NCBI GenBank assembly: GCA_900642245.1
Contig: CAAAJI010000084.1
Span: 1-64,000 of the forward strand
Direction: 5' to 3'
Source of the DNA: Fragilaria radians
Lineage: Eukaryota; Bacillariophyta; Fragilariophyceae; Fragilariales; Fragilariaceae
Length of the DNA stretch: 64,000 bases
Shown: positions 10,716 through 20,473 of the stretch, one piece after another
Numbering within the stretch: the first letter of the stretch is position 1
How the letters are laid out: each line of letters starts with the position of its first letter
The notes under the pieces: model-generated
The model's database searches: none
Seen by the model: only the letters and a program-made list of their open reading frames with translations
What the model was told of the DNA's origin: nothing
Made by a program: the position numbers and the translations under genes

Positions 10716-11888
10716 TCACACATGCATTTTCTTATCATTACAGTTTCCAATAATATTTTTTGACTGTTGACGGTTATCTTCCAACAAACTGCAAACAATG
10801 CCCATTCCAAGCAACGTAGAAATGACGCCCAAGCTGACGTCGATTCCAAAAATGTGAATGTGAAAGAATTCAAACATCATTTTTATGGCAACAAACCCCA
10901 AGACCATGGCCACGGCAGGTTTGAGATATTGCCATTTAGAGATAGCCTTTGCGATAACTGTGTACAATGATCTTAGCCCCAGTATTGCAAATATATTACT
11001 GCTGTAAACTACCAATGGATTTTGAGAAATTCCCAAAACAGCTGGTATGCTATCGACAGCAAAAATGAAATCTGATAATTCCACGCATATCAAGCAGAGA
11101 AATAGGGGAGTTGCGTATGTTACGCCATCTTTACGCACAAAGAAAGATTTGCCTTGATATTCTTTCACAGTGCGAGGAATCCATTTCGATGCTAGCTGAA
11201 CAATAGTTGAGTTCCCGTTTCCGTGATCATTACCTTGAATCGTAGTAGTGGACTCATGCCACATGTGGTACGACGAGACTAGTAAGATCCCTGAAAAGAG
11301 CAGCAAGACCGATCGAAATTTAGCAAGAACGGCAATACCTGCAAGAATCATAACGCCTCGAAGGGCAATAGCACTCGCTATCCCCCATTCCAGGACGCGT
11401 TGTTGGGATTCCTGAGGAACTTGAAATGTTTCAAAAAGCATCATGAAAACAAAAAGATTGTCTATTGAGAGTGACTGTTCGATTAAATATCCGCAGAAGA
11501 ATTCATATCCAGTGTCTTTCCCTTGTGAGATCGTTAGGAAGACTCCGAATGAGAAAGCGCAAGCAACTGTTATCATGGTTTTGATCCATGCAGATCGAAA
11601 TTCATCATCACTGGAGTCGATTGAACTATCACTTTTGGAAAGAATGGGATCCTTAGTTGGGGAGCTTTCCATGTTAGCTAATTCGAATGCATACGATGAT
11701 TGCTGAAATGAATCGGAAGTGGGAATCGAAGGAGGAAGTTCTGCCCTCAAATATTCATTGCTTAGAATGGATCTTGGACGTCTTAATTCGTTGGATTTTG
11801 ATGGAACCGTCGTTATTTCACCATTGGGATACAATGCTTCAACCCTCAGAAGTAGGAAAGCTAACCAGAGAAAGGTGTTAATTATCAT
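10716..11888 (-). CDS. TerC family integral membrane protein
   Basis: 390 residues, single exon, ATG at 11888. A hydrophobic N-terminus (residues 1-19, ending VEA) looks like a secretory signal or anchor; a polar Ser-rich segment (20-100) follows, then about seven hydrophobic helices. TerC signatures are strong: EQSLSIDNLFVFMMLF (137-152), VPQESQQRVLEWGI and LCLICVELSDFIFAVDSIPAV (264-284), including the conserved acidic residues D143, E270, D273 and D279. Bacterial TerC proteins are linked to tellurite resistance and metal-ion (Mn) handling, and plant homologues act in thylakoid membrane biogenesis. In an alga with a complex plastid the signal peptide allows endomembrane or plastid location, but no Phe follows the predicted cleavage site, so plastid import is uncertain. 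Confidence 0.9.
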   Translation of the reverse strand: MIINTFLWLAFLLLRVEALYPNGEITTVPSKSNELRRPRSILSNEYLRAELPPSIPTSDSFQQSSYAFELANMESSPTKDPILSKSDSSIDSSDDEFRSAWIKTMITVACAFSFGVFLTISQGKDTGYEFFCGYLIEQSLSIDNLFVFMMLFETFQVPQESQQRVLEWGIASAIALRGVMILAGIAVLAKFRSVLLLFSGILLVSSYHMWHESTTTIQGNDHGNGNSTIVQLASKWIPRTVKEYQGKSFFVRKDGVTYATPLFLCLICVELSDFIFAVDSIPAVLGISQNPLVVYSSNIFAILGLRSLYTVIAKAISKWQYLKPAVAMVLGFVAIKMMFEFFHIHIFGIDVSLGVISTLLGMGIVCSLLEDNRQQSKNIIGNCNDKKMHV

Positions 11889-13838
11889 TTTGATTCTGTA
11901 GAAGAATTAATTAATGCCAGAAGATTTTCAATTTTGGTTTAGCGTTCGTTCACAAGATTTTTTACTTGCGTTGATTCTTGAGAACAAACTTTAAGTCATA
12001 ATCGTCGACATTGGCTTACGTCATCCCGTGGAGAAATTCTGTCAACTCCACCTAATGGCATTCGAAAAAAGAAATTTTTTTTCTCAAGTACTAGTAGTTG
12101 GTGCAAACTATTTTGCAAAAGAGAATGTATCTTTGAATTTTTACATTTCCAGCAGTAATTATGGCAAAGATTTTTATGGTTGTAATTTGTGAACCTAGAA
12201 TTTGCAGATCATACAATCTGATGCATGACATAGTATTAAAATTTATTACTTGACCTAACATGTCATTGGTATCTACAGTTGCACTCAATATCACAGAACT
12301 TAAACTGAATTATACCATTGATTTAGCATTGGCATTCGGAAGGTGTAAAGGTAGCAAATTCATTGTTTCCTATTAAAACTATGGTTTAAAGACATATCTT
12401 AGCTTTTTCTTGCGCTTTTGTTGTAGAAGTTATTGGTGCTGCTGTTATTGAGACCTCAAAGTTTGTTGGTGAAAAAGTTAAAATAAAGCTGTTGGTGCAA
12501 AGTTAATGTTGTTGTTTTGTTAACTTTATAAGATGTATTCTTTACTTGTTTGACAGTTTAAAAAATGAGACAAATAAAGGATTAATACAAAAGGAATCAT
12601 CCCAAAGATACAACAATATATTGATCCATACGATTAATGCCTTTTAAACCAGTTATAATTAGACTTAAGATGTAGATGCACAAAAGATCTTTTTCCTCAA
12701 TTTAAAGGAATAGTGTTATTTATTTTTTCATTGTTTTGAAGGAATTTCATATATTTGCAGATAAATATGGCAATTAGATCTATATCAACAATTCAGTAGC
12801 ATTTTGAATGACAATTGCGTTAAATATTCTACAGTTTACAACTGAAAGTCTCGACACCATTCTAGTTGATAATTCTGGATGTAAGTAGGATGGAATTATT
12901 ATTACCGTTCGAATTAGCTATATCCCTATTGATTTTAGTCGCTCACTCTGTAACCTGTAAACTCTGTATTCGTACTCGATCACTTTCTCGAGTATTACTT
13001 TACTTACAAAAAGCACAAGGATTATGGGGTAGCACCGGCCAGATCGGATGAGAAGTAGTAGGATATTTAATCTTGAATATGAAGCAATACCCCAACGCTA
13101 GATCTGTATCTCAACTGATCCAAGCCTTTTAAATCTTGTCCTTGTCATATTGACGCATACTCTTGAAACAAATTCTTTATCAAAGGTTGTTGCATGATCC
13201 ATGCAATGTCTATTCCCTTTTCCCTCAACTCTAGCCTAAATGATATTTACTTGGAAATTACAATTCTTCAGATACACATTGACTTCTTGAATTCTTCTTT
13301 TGTACTGATTTTTAAGAGGTCATCAAATTGGACAGCTGATATGACAACTCCGAAATTACATGTTTCTCTTTCACCAATATCATGCGAAATTTGAAAAAAT
13401 GTTGTCGGTACCAGAACGCTTAATTTAAAGAAAAGTCTGTTTCTTGGTATTTATAAAAGAAATCCAACATTAACTTGAGAAGTCACCCAAATTTAGCTCT
13501 TCCAAAGCTCTCAGCCTTTTTCGAGGTAGTTTCAACATGTTGTCTTAAACAAGGAACTCTTTCGGATTCAATATATGCCGTACAAGTCCAATTCTGCTTG
13601 GCTCAACGTACAGCGCATGCTATCGATGCTAAATTCTCTTTATTCCCAATCCGTATCAGGTGAGTTGTTTATGGTGAACAATTGAAGGATAGAGTGAGAG
13701 ATGCGGGAACAAAAATATCCAGAGTGCTCAAACTCACCTCCTAGAATGTTCTGTTACAAAGACCTGTTCACATACCTTGTAGTTTAGAGTAAACTTGAAG
13801 ATTATTGGCTAAACTTTGTAACTGTTGCAATAGTTGCA
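11889..13838. other. AT-rich intergenic tract with possible copia debris
   Basis: No supported gene. Frames are short and interrupted. On the minus strand near 13300 a frame reads FDDLLKISTKEEFKKSM, loosely like the copia RT segment YVDDLLI, but this is too weak to call. The right edge holds part of a short repeat also present at 14856-14940. Confidence 0.4.
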
Positions 13839-14790
13839 TTAAGCTCCGCTGTCACCTATCCAAATGTTGTCCGAAAATTCCGAAAATTTCGACGTCGAAT
13901 CGAATACAGCCTCTGCAACTCCTGTTCTTACACTTCCACCTCCGTTTCCTTCAGCTCTAGTATTGAATTTGAAGCAATTGTATTTTAAATGTCCTGTGTT
14001 CTTACAGCATGTACAGAAAATGAGGTTGGGGGGCTCCATCATTTTACCTATCACTTGAATCCTTCTTGGATTTGAATGGGACGTTGTCACATTTTCCGTT
14101 AAAATTGAGACGTAAACTAAGCATTTTTTTCATTTGCTTTATATTTGATTCACTTTGATTGCTTAATCTTTCATATTTCAGATTCATTCCTTGCGTACGC
14201 GGGTTAGCTTTGTTTCCAATCATCTTTTTCCAAAAGTACCGCCAGTGACTCATAATCACTGGTTAGATTGTTAATCATATGGATCATAAACGGATCATCT
14301 GTCATGACTGATCCCATTTCTCCTAACTTCATCCTTAGTAATTCAAGTAATCCAGGCATCAGGGAGTTCATTTCTGCTTAATGAGCTTTGTCTAAACAAT
14401 CTTTCTGTATTTACAATTGGAGGAGCGGAGTTTGGTTCATACTTGCTCTTTAACCTTTCCTAAGCCACTGCTGCGTTTCTTTCTGTAGCATCCTTGTTCT
14501 TGCATCCTTCAACATGTCGAACTCCGCTTTACCACTACTGCTTCACATCAATAGATATATCAAATTTGTGTATGCACATTTATTTAAATGAAAGATCTTA
14601 TCATTTCCTTTCCTTCCTCCGTTTCCTTGTTGATTTCATATTGGTCTTTGGGATGGTGAGCTTACCAAGTAGGATATCCTTAATACCTGATATTCCTGTC
14701 TTACCCAAGAACTTCTCACTCCACAACATCAAATCTTCCTCCTTTCCCGTAAAATTCAGCACTCTGTTAGCGCTGATATCACTCATTTTT
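13839..14790 (-). pseudogene. Ty1/copia gag with zinc knuckle and start of protease, truncated
   Basis: Minus-strand pieces in order give a copia Gag. They start at about 14786 with NRVLNFTGKEEDLMLWSEKF, then a middle piece near 14330-14230 (MTDDPFMIHMINNLTSDYES), then a CCHC zinc knuckle (C-TC-C-KNTG-H-LKYN-C, about 14010), and end with the protease start DNIWIGDSGA. A TAA follows GA directly (about 13839), where a live element would continue into protease and integrase. There are two or three frame changes. The remainder of pol is absent on this side. Confidence 0.8.
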
Positions 14791-16576
14791 ATATGTGACT
14801 TAACCTAATACAAAAGAGTAGTCAATTGTTAGATGAGAACTTAACTTAAAGATGAGATTATCTAGAACCTTTTCTTTAAACCTGTTGCAAAGTCCTACAT
14901 AATTTGTAATTTAGAGAAACAAAATTAAGGATAATTGGCTATTCTAAACTCTAGGTTATCACTGGTAATTGGCAATACTTCTCACCTTTAATTGTTGTCG
15001 CTTCCTCTAATTCAGCTGAAGCAATTAGACTTGACATGACAAGTTTTCTTCAAATATATCAAGAAGACACCTTTGCCACCATCTCTTGGTTTTTCTTGCT
15101 GCTTTCTCAACTTTCATTGCTCCTCTTTGGAATCAAGGCTTCCTCAGCTTGCTCTAAGCTTTTATACAAATCGTAAATTATGATCTAAAACGTTACTTTA
15201 TCCTAGATCTCTTGTGAATCAATTGCAACGTGGTTCTTTGACCATGTAGTCTCTTTAGCTTATGTGTTAGATGCAACACTTAACATTTAGACTTTGTGAT
15301 CTTAGATTCATGACTTAGATTCTTCAATCGTGAATCTTGATAGATTCCTGTTTGTTACTTAGGAATCTGTAATAGTTATTCCTACCGTATTGATATGACG
15401 GTCCTGAAAAGATATCAAATGATCTTCTTCGTCTATAAGTAATATTAAGCATCACTAAATTCATTCAAGACTACGTCTTAATTGAACTTGTGGAGACTAT
15501 AGAAAGAATGGTTACTTATTTGACTTATTCTACATTTAAATGAGTAAAAATAGGAATATCAATTCTAGTATTATTCACTATGTACATACGATAACTTTGG
15601 ACGTCTCCAGTATCGGTACACACACATATCTCTTAGCCTTAATAATTTAATATAGTATTATCAGACTGTATTGCTTACAACCTATAGTGTTAGGCATTAT
15701 CTTAATGAACTTAACTCAAGGTATGTCACAGCTATCACAGGTGCTATTTTCTTATCTTTCTCTCGTCAATGTCAATAGTAAAGCTCTTGAAACTTAAGTT
15801 CAATTCTTCATGTTGCACATAAGCTTCAATTGGATTTTGTTTTTTAATCTTTAAATAGCACCATTCACAGTTCATAGTTAAGATGATCCATCAGATAATC
15901 ATTTGATGTCTCTGCTGCACATCTTCTTAGCCCTTTGATCACCTTCATATTCAAGAAACTATTCTCACTAAAGTAGTAATGGAGCCCATGTCGGCTCAAA
16001 CTAATTCTTCAATCTCTTCTGAGTCATTACAACGTTACTTTCTGCATAATCCTTGTTTCTCATATCTTTTAACCAAATTAAGTATACAATTTTACTGCTT
16101 CCTCCAGTATAACATTGATTTACATAGCAGGCTGATTCATTCAAATCTAACATTTTCCAAGGAGTGGTACATTCTTGATTCCAGAACACCTTGCTTTGGC
16201 TAAACACTTCTCATTCCATGTTGACCCTTTGTAGGACCCTAATTGCACTAATTTCATCGGTTCTCTATTCAAACTAACCATTAAGCTTGATGAGAAAAGT
16301 AATTAGATTGGTACCTAGAAAATTTTGCTTAAATGTCTTTCAACTCATCTACGCATTAACTGTCATCAAATGAAAAAAATAGCAGTATTCTTTTACATCT
16401 AATTTTGGTTGTTACTGCTAGGTAATGGCAAGACTAAATGTATCCATTCATGGGAAAGAAAAGTGTAGAAAAGTATTGCCATTTAACAGGGTCAAAAATA
16501 GAATCAATAATTAGTTTTGTGTACTGCGTTGACGTAGCTGATGCATAAAATTTTGATCTTGCGCCAACAATAGGCA
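14791..16576. repeat. AT-rich tract with LTR-like dispersed repeat upstream of the gag relic
   Basis: This tract lies upstream of the gag relic on its strand. Positions 15610-15730 share an extended block with 61475-61593: both have gtacacacaca, a spaced ttgcttacaac, gtgttagg and tcaaggta in the same order and orientation. A second, weaker anchor (ttgctctaagctt) occurs at about 15151 and 61149. The arrangement fits a 5' LTR and leader of the same copia family. Exact LTR ends and a primer-binding site could not be fixed. No host gene was recognised between 15750 and 16576. Confidence 0.5.
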
Positions 16577-18124
16577 TCATGTTGACACATTTGTCAAAAT
16601 TTTCCGCAAGCCAACGAAACGTACAGAGCCTGATTTCTTGATACAAACAGCTGGGACAAAGCTTGTATCGTCTGAAGTCATCATTTTCTTGAAGAGAACT
16701 TCCGGATCTGAGTCATCTATAGTTGCAGAAAGTGTTCCTCCTCGTGTTAGATCCAACGTCATTGTAACCACTGATTTAGTGCGAAAGACCAACTGACCCT
16801 GACCAGTTTGAATTTTGTCCCGCCAACGGACCCCGTTATATCCCAGCCAAAAGTCATGCTTTCCTCCTTCCACACCAAGGAACATATTCTCAGATAGTGA
16901 CTCAATGACAAGCTTCCAACTATAAACCCCCGAAGAAAGGCGTTCAGAGGCTAAAAATTCTACAGTTTCATGGTCAGAAGGGTCATACTGAAATAATGTG
17001 GTTTTTGAACCTTTCCACCGACGGGCAGAACGCTTATTTAACAATTCCATCTTCTGCTCCGCTTGCTTTGCTTGTTCACGGTAAGCCATGAAGATATCTC
17101 GTTCGTTAATCCAATTCACACTCGCAACTTGCTTTTCCAAAATCGAAGCTGGAATAAGGTCCAAGCGAAGGTTTGAAGATAGTTGGTCTCTAGCGATGCG
17201 ACAGCGATCCGGATAAGAGTCATCCTCAGACGAAGATACCCATACTTCTAGCAACTGAAACAACAAACGCTCTTCACAGGACGAATGTGTTGCTTGTAAG
17301 ACTTCCATAAGGGATAAGGGCGATAGATCTCGAATGGAATCTCGAGAAACAGAGAGTAGATGTTGAAGGTTTAATTGAATGGTATGCGAAGCTTCTTGTA
17401 AGATTTCATGACAGCCAACACATTTTGATTCTTCCAAGAAACAAAAGGAAAATTCAGGGTTTTCATCCAAAAGGGCTTTGGCGATTAGTACAATACGATC
17501 TCTTAATTGCGACAATTCAAAATAATTGGCAGCATCGGCCAAAAGCAATAAGTGATGAATAAAGGCCTTTTCAGAGCTGCAACATGTTGATATAGCTGTA
17601 GCTGAGGATTGTGATGATGTCTTGATTTGGATCGTTAGGGTGGTGACTTTGTTAGTATTTGAACCATCCAGATTTTTCAAATCGACATCATCTGTGTAAC
17701 AATATCGAACCAAAGCCTTTAGTACAGAACCTGGATATCCCAATTTTACCACCGACTCCGATGATTCCAAAAAGGTACCAAAGAATAAGCGCTCCATCAC
17801 TTCCGATCGTGCAGCCAATAAGGCCTTACAACCTGGCAAACGAACACCATCCTCCCCTTCCAATTCTACATCGGCTATTCGAGAATCAGATAACAGCCTC
17901 TCCATCGCTTCATTCCAACTGATTTCCTTGACAGAAGAAGATGCATTACTATTATTTCCAATGCTTGGATAAGTTGACGTTGAATGCATGATTACAATTT
18001 CCTTCGATATACGTGTCGTCGTTCTTGTTTTTTCAATTTTCACCTTCTCTTGACAATCACTGAAATAACCGCTACCGTATAGCGCCGCCAAATCCAAGTG
18101 ACACCACCTACAACGAAATCTCAT
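16577..18124 (-). CDS. BTB/POZ domain protein with C-terminal beta-rich domain
   Basis: 515 residues from ATG 18124. A second in-frame ATG (17989, residue 46, MHSTST) may be the true start because the first 45 residues are basic and unlike the rest. A BTB fold is visible at about residues 73-215: SRIADVELEG...LPGCKALLAARSEVMERLFFGTFLES, then VLKALVRYCYTDDV, then LLLLADAANYFELSQLRDR. A BACK-like helical region follows (LLSVSRDSIRDLSPLSLMEVLQ...). The C-terminal 130 residues (LSSGVYSWKLVIES, FWLGYNGVRWRDKI) resemble a SPRY/TLD-like beta sandwich. Such proteins often recruit substrates to cullin-3 ligases (family inference). The BTB loop carries a Ser/Thr-rich insertion around residues 153-180. 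The gene is divergent from the thiolase. Confidence 0.75.
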   Translation of the reverse strand: MRFRCRWCHLDLAALYGSGYFSDCQEKVKIEKTRTTTRISKEIVIMHSTSTYPSIGNNSNASSSVKEISWNEAMERLLSDSRIADVELEGEDGVRLPGCKALLAARSEVMERLFFGTFLESSESVVKLGYPGSVLKALVRYCYTDDVDLKNLDGSNTNKVTTLTIQIKTSSQSSATAISTCCSSEKAFIHHLLLLADAANYFELSQLRDRIVLIAKALLDENPEFSFCFLEESKCVGCHEILQEASHTIQLNLQHLLSVSRDSIRDLSPLSLMEVLQATHSSCEERLLFQLLEVWVSSSEDDSYPDRCRIARDQLSSNLRLDLIPASILEKQVASVNWINERDIFMAYREQAKQAEQKMELLNKRSARRWKGSKTTLFQYDPSDHETVEFLASERLSSGVYSWKLVIESLSENMFLGVEGGKHDFWLGYNGVRWRDKIQTGQGQLVFRTKSVVTMTLDLTRGGTLSATIDDSDPEVLFKKMMTSDDTSFVPAVCIKKSGSVRFVGLRKILTNVST

Positions 18125-18308
18125 TCGCTGAATTTAAAGTGACGCACACTTTGACCTCGAGTGATTGGTACAGTGTATTTTCAACAGTTAGTCCCTTATT
18201 CCCAGAAATAAAAACCTTAACATTACATTACTGCCTTCTAATTGGACATACCATCACTAAGGGTATGGGATGGTGACACCAAAACATAAAACCGAAGAAA
18301 AAAAAACC
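18125..18308. promoter_or_regulatory. Short divergent promoter region between BTB gene and thiolase
   Basis: Only 184 bp separate the outer ATG of the BTB gene (18124, -) from the likely thiolase ATG (18309, +), so promoter elements for both genes must overlap here. No specific factor site is identified. Confidence 0.4.
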
Positions 18309-19553
18309 ATGAGTAGCAGTTCTTCCATTGTAATTGTCTCAATGGCAAGAACACCGATCGGGAAATTTCGTGGATCACTATCTTCCTTATCGGCATCTGA
18401 ATTGGGTGCTGTAGCGATACGTGGAGCTCTTGAAAAGCTATCATTTCCATTGGAAATTTCGGAAGCCTACATGGGCAATGTTGTTTCGGCTGGGATCGGG
18501 CAAGCTCCGGCACGTCAGGCAGTCAAGTATGCTGGATTGGACGATTCCATTATTTGTACGACTATAAATAAAGTTTGTGCCTCAGGAATGAAATCTATAA
18601 TGTTGGCAGCGCAAACGTTGCAGTGTCAAGGGTATCTTCAAACTAATAAAAGAGGGGCGATCCTTGCAGGTGGAATGGAAAGTATGTCCAATATTCCTCA
18701 CTATTTAGCTAAATCAAGAACAGGGATATCTCTTGGTCACGCACAACTTTTGGACGGATGTATTCATGACGGTCTATGGGATCCCTATGACAATCAGCAC
18801 ATGGGAATGTGTGCTGAGGTATGTGCAAAGCGTTATGGCTTTCATCGAGAGGAACAAGATGCATATGCACTGGAATCCTATCGTCGAGCTCAACAAGCTA
18901 TACATGCTGGGTATTTTCAGGACATTATACCAGTAGAAGTTTTCCAGAAAAGTCGAAGCAAACAAGCAAGTCAAAATATACATCAAGACGAGGAGCCCTT
19001 TTCCATTGCTCCAGATATTGATAGAATGAGTGATAAATTGGTATCACTTCGGCCTGCATTCGACACATCAGTGAATGGAACTGTCACAGCTGGAAATTCG
19101 TCATCTTTGAACGACGGTGCCGCAGCGTTCGTTCTCATGTCGGAAGCACAAGCCAAAGAATACAATATCCCTCCACTAGCTCGTATACTCAGCTATGCCG
19201 ATGCCGAATGTGCTCCCGTCGATTTTACAATTGCTCCGTCCCTTGCTATACCCAAGGCGTTAGAGAATGCCATAGGAGGTAGACTGACAACGAATGATGT
19301 GGATTACTTTGAAATCAACGAGGCATTTGCGGTCGTAGCGTTGGCCAATATACAACTGTTGGGACTAGATCCTTCTCGTGTCAATGTCTTTGGAGGTGCT
19401 GTGGCTTTAGGGCATCCCATTGGAATGAGTGGAGCTAGAATTGTTAGCACTCTATACCATGTGTTGAAGCAAAAGGACGCAAGCATAGGATGCGCGTCGA
19501 TATGTAATGGAGGGGGTGGTGCATCAGCTATTGTCATTGAACGACTTAATTAG
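18309..19553 (+). CDS. ACAT: Acetyl-CoA C-acetyltransferase (thiolase II)
   Basis: 414 residues from ATG 18309, chosen because it has a good context (accATGa) and lies next to the conserved SIVIVSMARTPIGKF; an upstream in-frame ATG at 18270 adds only 13 polar residues. All thiolase landmarks are present: nucleophile C90 in NKVCASGMKS, GGMESMSNIPH, NEAFA, GGAVALGHPIGMSGAR with H369, and C399 in CNGGGGAS. It condenses two acetyl-CoA to acetoacetyl-CoA, or cleaves it, in mevalonate or ketone/branched-chain metabolism. The C-terminus (ERLN) is not a peroxisomal SKL signal and there is no obvious presequence, so cytosol is likely but unproven. Length is normal for the family. Confidence 0.95.
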   Translation: MSSSSSIVIVSMARTPIGKFRGSLSSLSASELGAVAIRGALEKLSFPLEISEAYMGNVVSAGIGQAPARQAVKYAGLDDSIICTTINKVCASGMKSIMLAAQTLQCQGYLQTNKRGAILAGGMESMSNIPHYLAKSRTGISLGHAQLLDGCIHDGLWDPYDNQHMGMCAEVCAKRYGFHREEQDAYALESYRRAQQAIHAGYFQDIIPVEVFQKSRSKQASQNIHQDEEPFSIAPDIDRMSDKLVSLRPAFDTSVNGTVTAGNSSSLNDGAAAFVLMSEAQAKEYNIPPLARILSYADAECAPVDFTIAPSLAIPKALENAIGGRLTTNDVDYFEINEAFAVVALANIQLLGLDPSRVNVFGGAVALGHPIGMSGARIVSTLYHVLKQKDASIGCASICNGGGGASAIVIERLN

Positions 19554-20110
19554 ATCGTTAAACTATTTTGCTCCATTCCAAAGGCTACTTGATTGAATAT
19601 ACTTTTATTTAGTAAGATGGATGATTCCTTTTCTTCCTCTGGATCTAACGCGAAATTGTTCCTGTCTAGTTTCAAAGTGACAAGCTACAAAAGTAGCTAA
19701 TGAATCTGCATGATAACAAAGGAAAAGTAAGCCACTGCAATCATCATTTTGTCAAATTAGCATGTTTTAGAAGGAATAAAAGAGAAAAATTCTCTGGGTA
19801 AATATAGGCTCCGTAACTGTCTCAATACCGTGGAATGCTCAAACGGATCAGGTAATCAAAAAGCCACAAATCTTGTTGATTTGATAATCTAGCAGGATAT
19901 CTCGTCTCATTCCCATTAAATGCTTGGAGAAAAAGATCGACGAATCCCATCGTTATGCAAAAGGAAGTAAATCCAATGATTGCACATTGGACAAACTAAC
20001 ACAAGTGCACAACAATAGGGATCCTTCCCTGCCGGAACTTATACAATGAAAATTGTAGCAGCAATTACTACTTACAATTTTTTCATGTCTTTCTTTCTAC
20101 ATTTCTTTTT
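19554..20110. other. Intergenic between convergent thiolase and small-protein genes
   Basis: No ORF or motif of note. Contains the 3' ends of both genes. Confidence 0.5.
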
Positions 20111-20473
20111 TTATACATCCTTGTCATCATAAAGCCCTGCCTGTAACCATGTGTCTTCATCTGTTCGACGAACATTGGTTCTACCGATGCTCTTTCCCTT
20201 TTCTTTTGCCTCTATAATAGTCATTGGCTTTCGACGAGTCACTCTGCGTTCCATATCTTTCCACATTGGTTGTATGTTAATTTCGTCATTATCATCATCG
20301 CTTGTCGTTGTTGTTTCATCCTTTTTCTTCTCCATGGTACTTTCAAGACGGTCCAACTCAAATTTTCGCCATTCCATAACCGGACTTTTGTTCCCTTCAA
20401 AGGAAGACAATGATCTGTGTTTGACTAGATTCACAAACTGTGAAGCAAGTCGTCGATGTCGGCAAGTTATCAT
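20111..20473 (-). CDS. Small hypothetical protein, probably mitochondrial
   Basis: 120 residues from the first in-frame ATG at 20473; the frame is open a little further only from a GTG. The N-terminus (MITCRHRRLASQFVNLVKHRSLSSF) is basic, free of acidic residues and amphipathic, as in mitochondrial presequences. A Thr/Asp-rich linker follows, then a basic C-terminal part with MWKDMERRV and a WLQAGLYDD tail. I do not recognise the family. It reads as a genuine small protein because of the structured composition, but the opposite strand also holds a long ORF over the same bases (rejected as a shadow), so expression data would be decisive. Confidence 0.5.
   Translation of the reverse strand: MITCRHRRLASQFVNLVKHRSLSSFEGNKSPVMEWRKFELDRLESTMEKKKDETTTTSDDDNDEINIQPMWKDMERRVTRRKPMTIIEAKEKGKSIGRTNVRRTDEDTWLQAGLYDDKDV

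Noticed and set aside
13290..13345. Possible copia RT YVDD block on the minus strand
   Set aside because: FDDLLKISTKEEF is suggestive, but the Tyr and both flanks are missing, and no neighbouring RT motif supports it.
18270..18308. Upstream in-frame ATG for the thiolase
   Set aside because: It adds 13 polar residues not found in the family, while the ATG at 18309 has better context and adjoins the conserved N-terminus.
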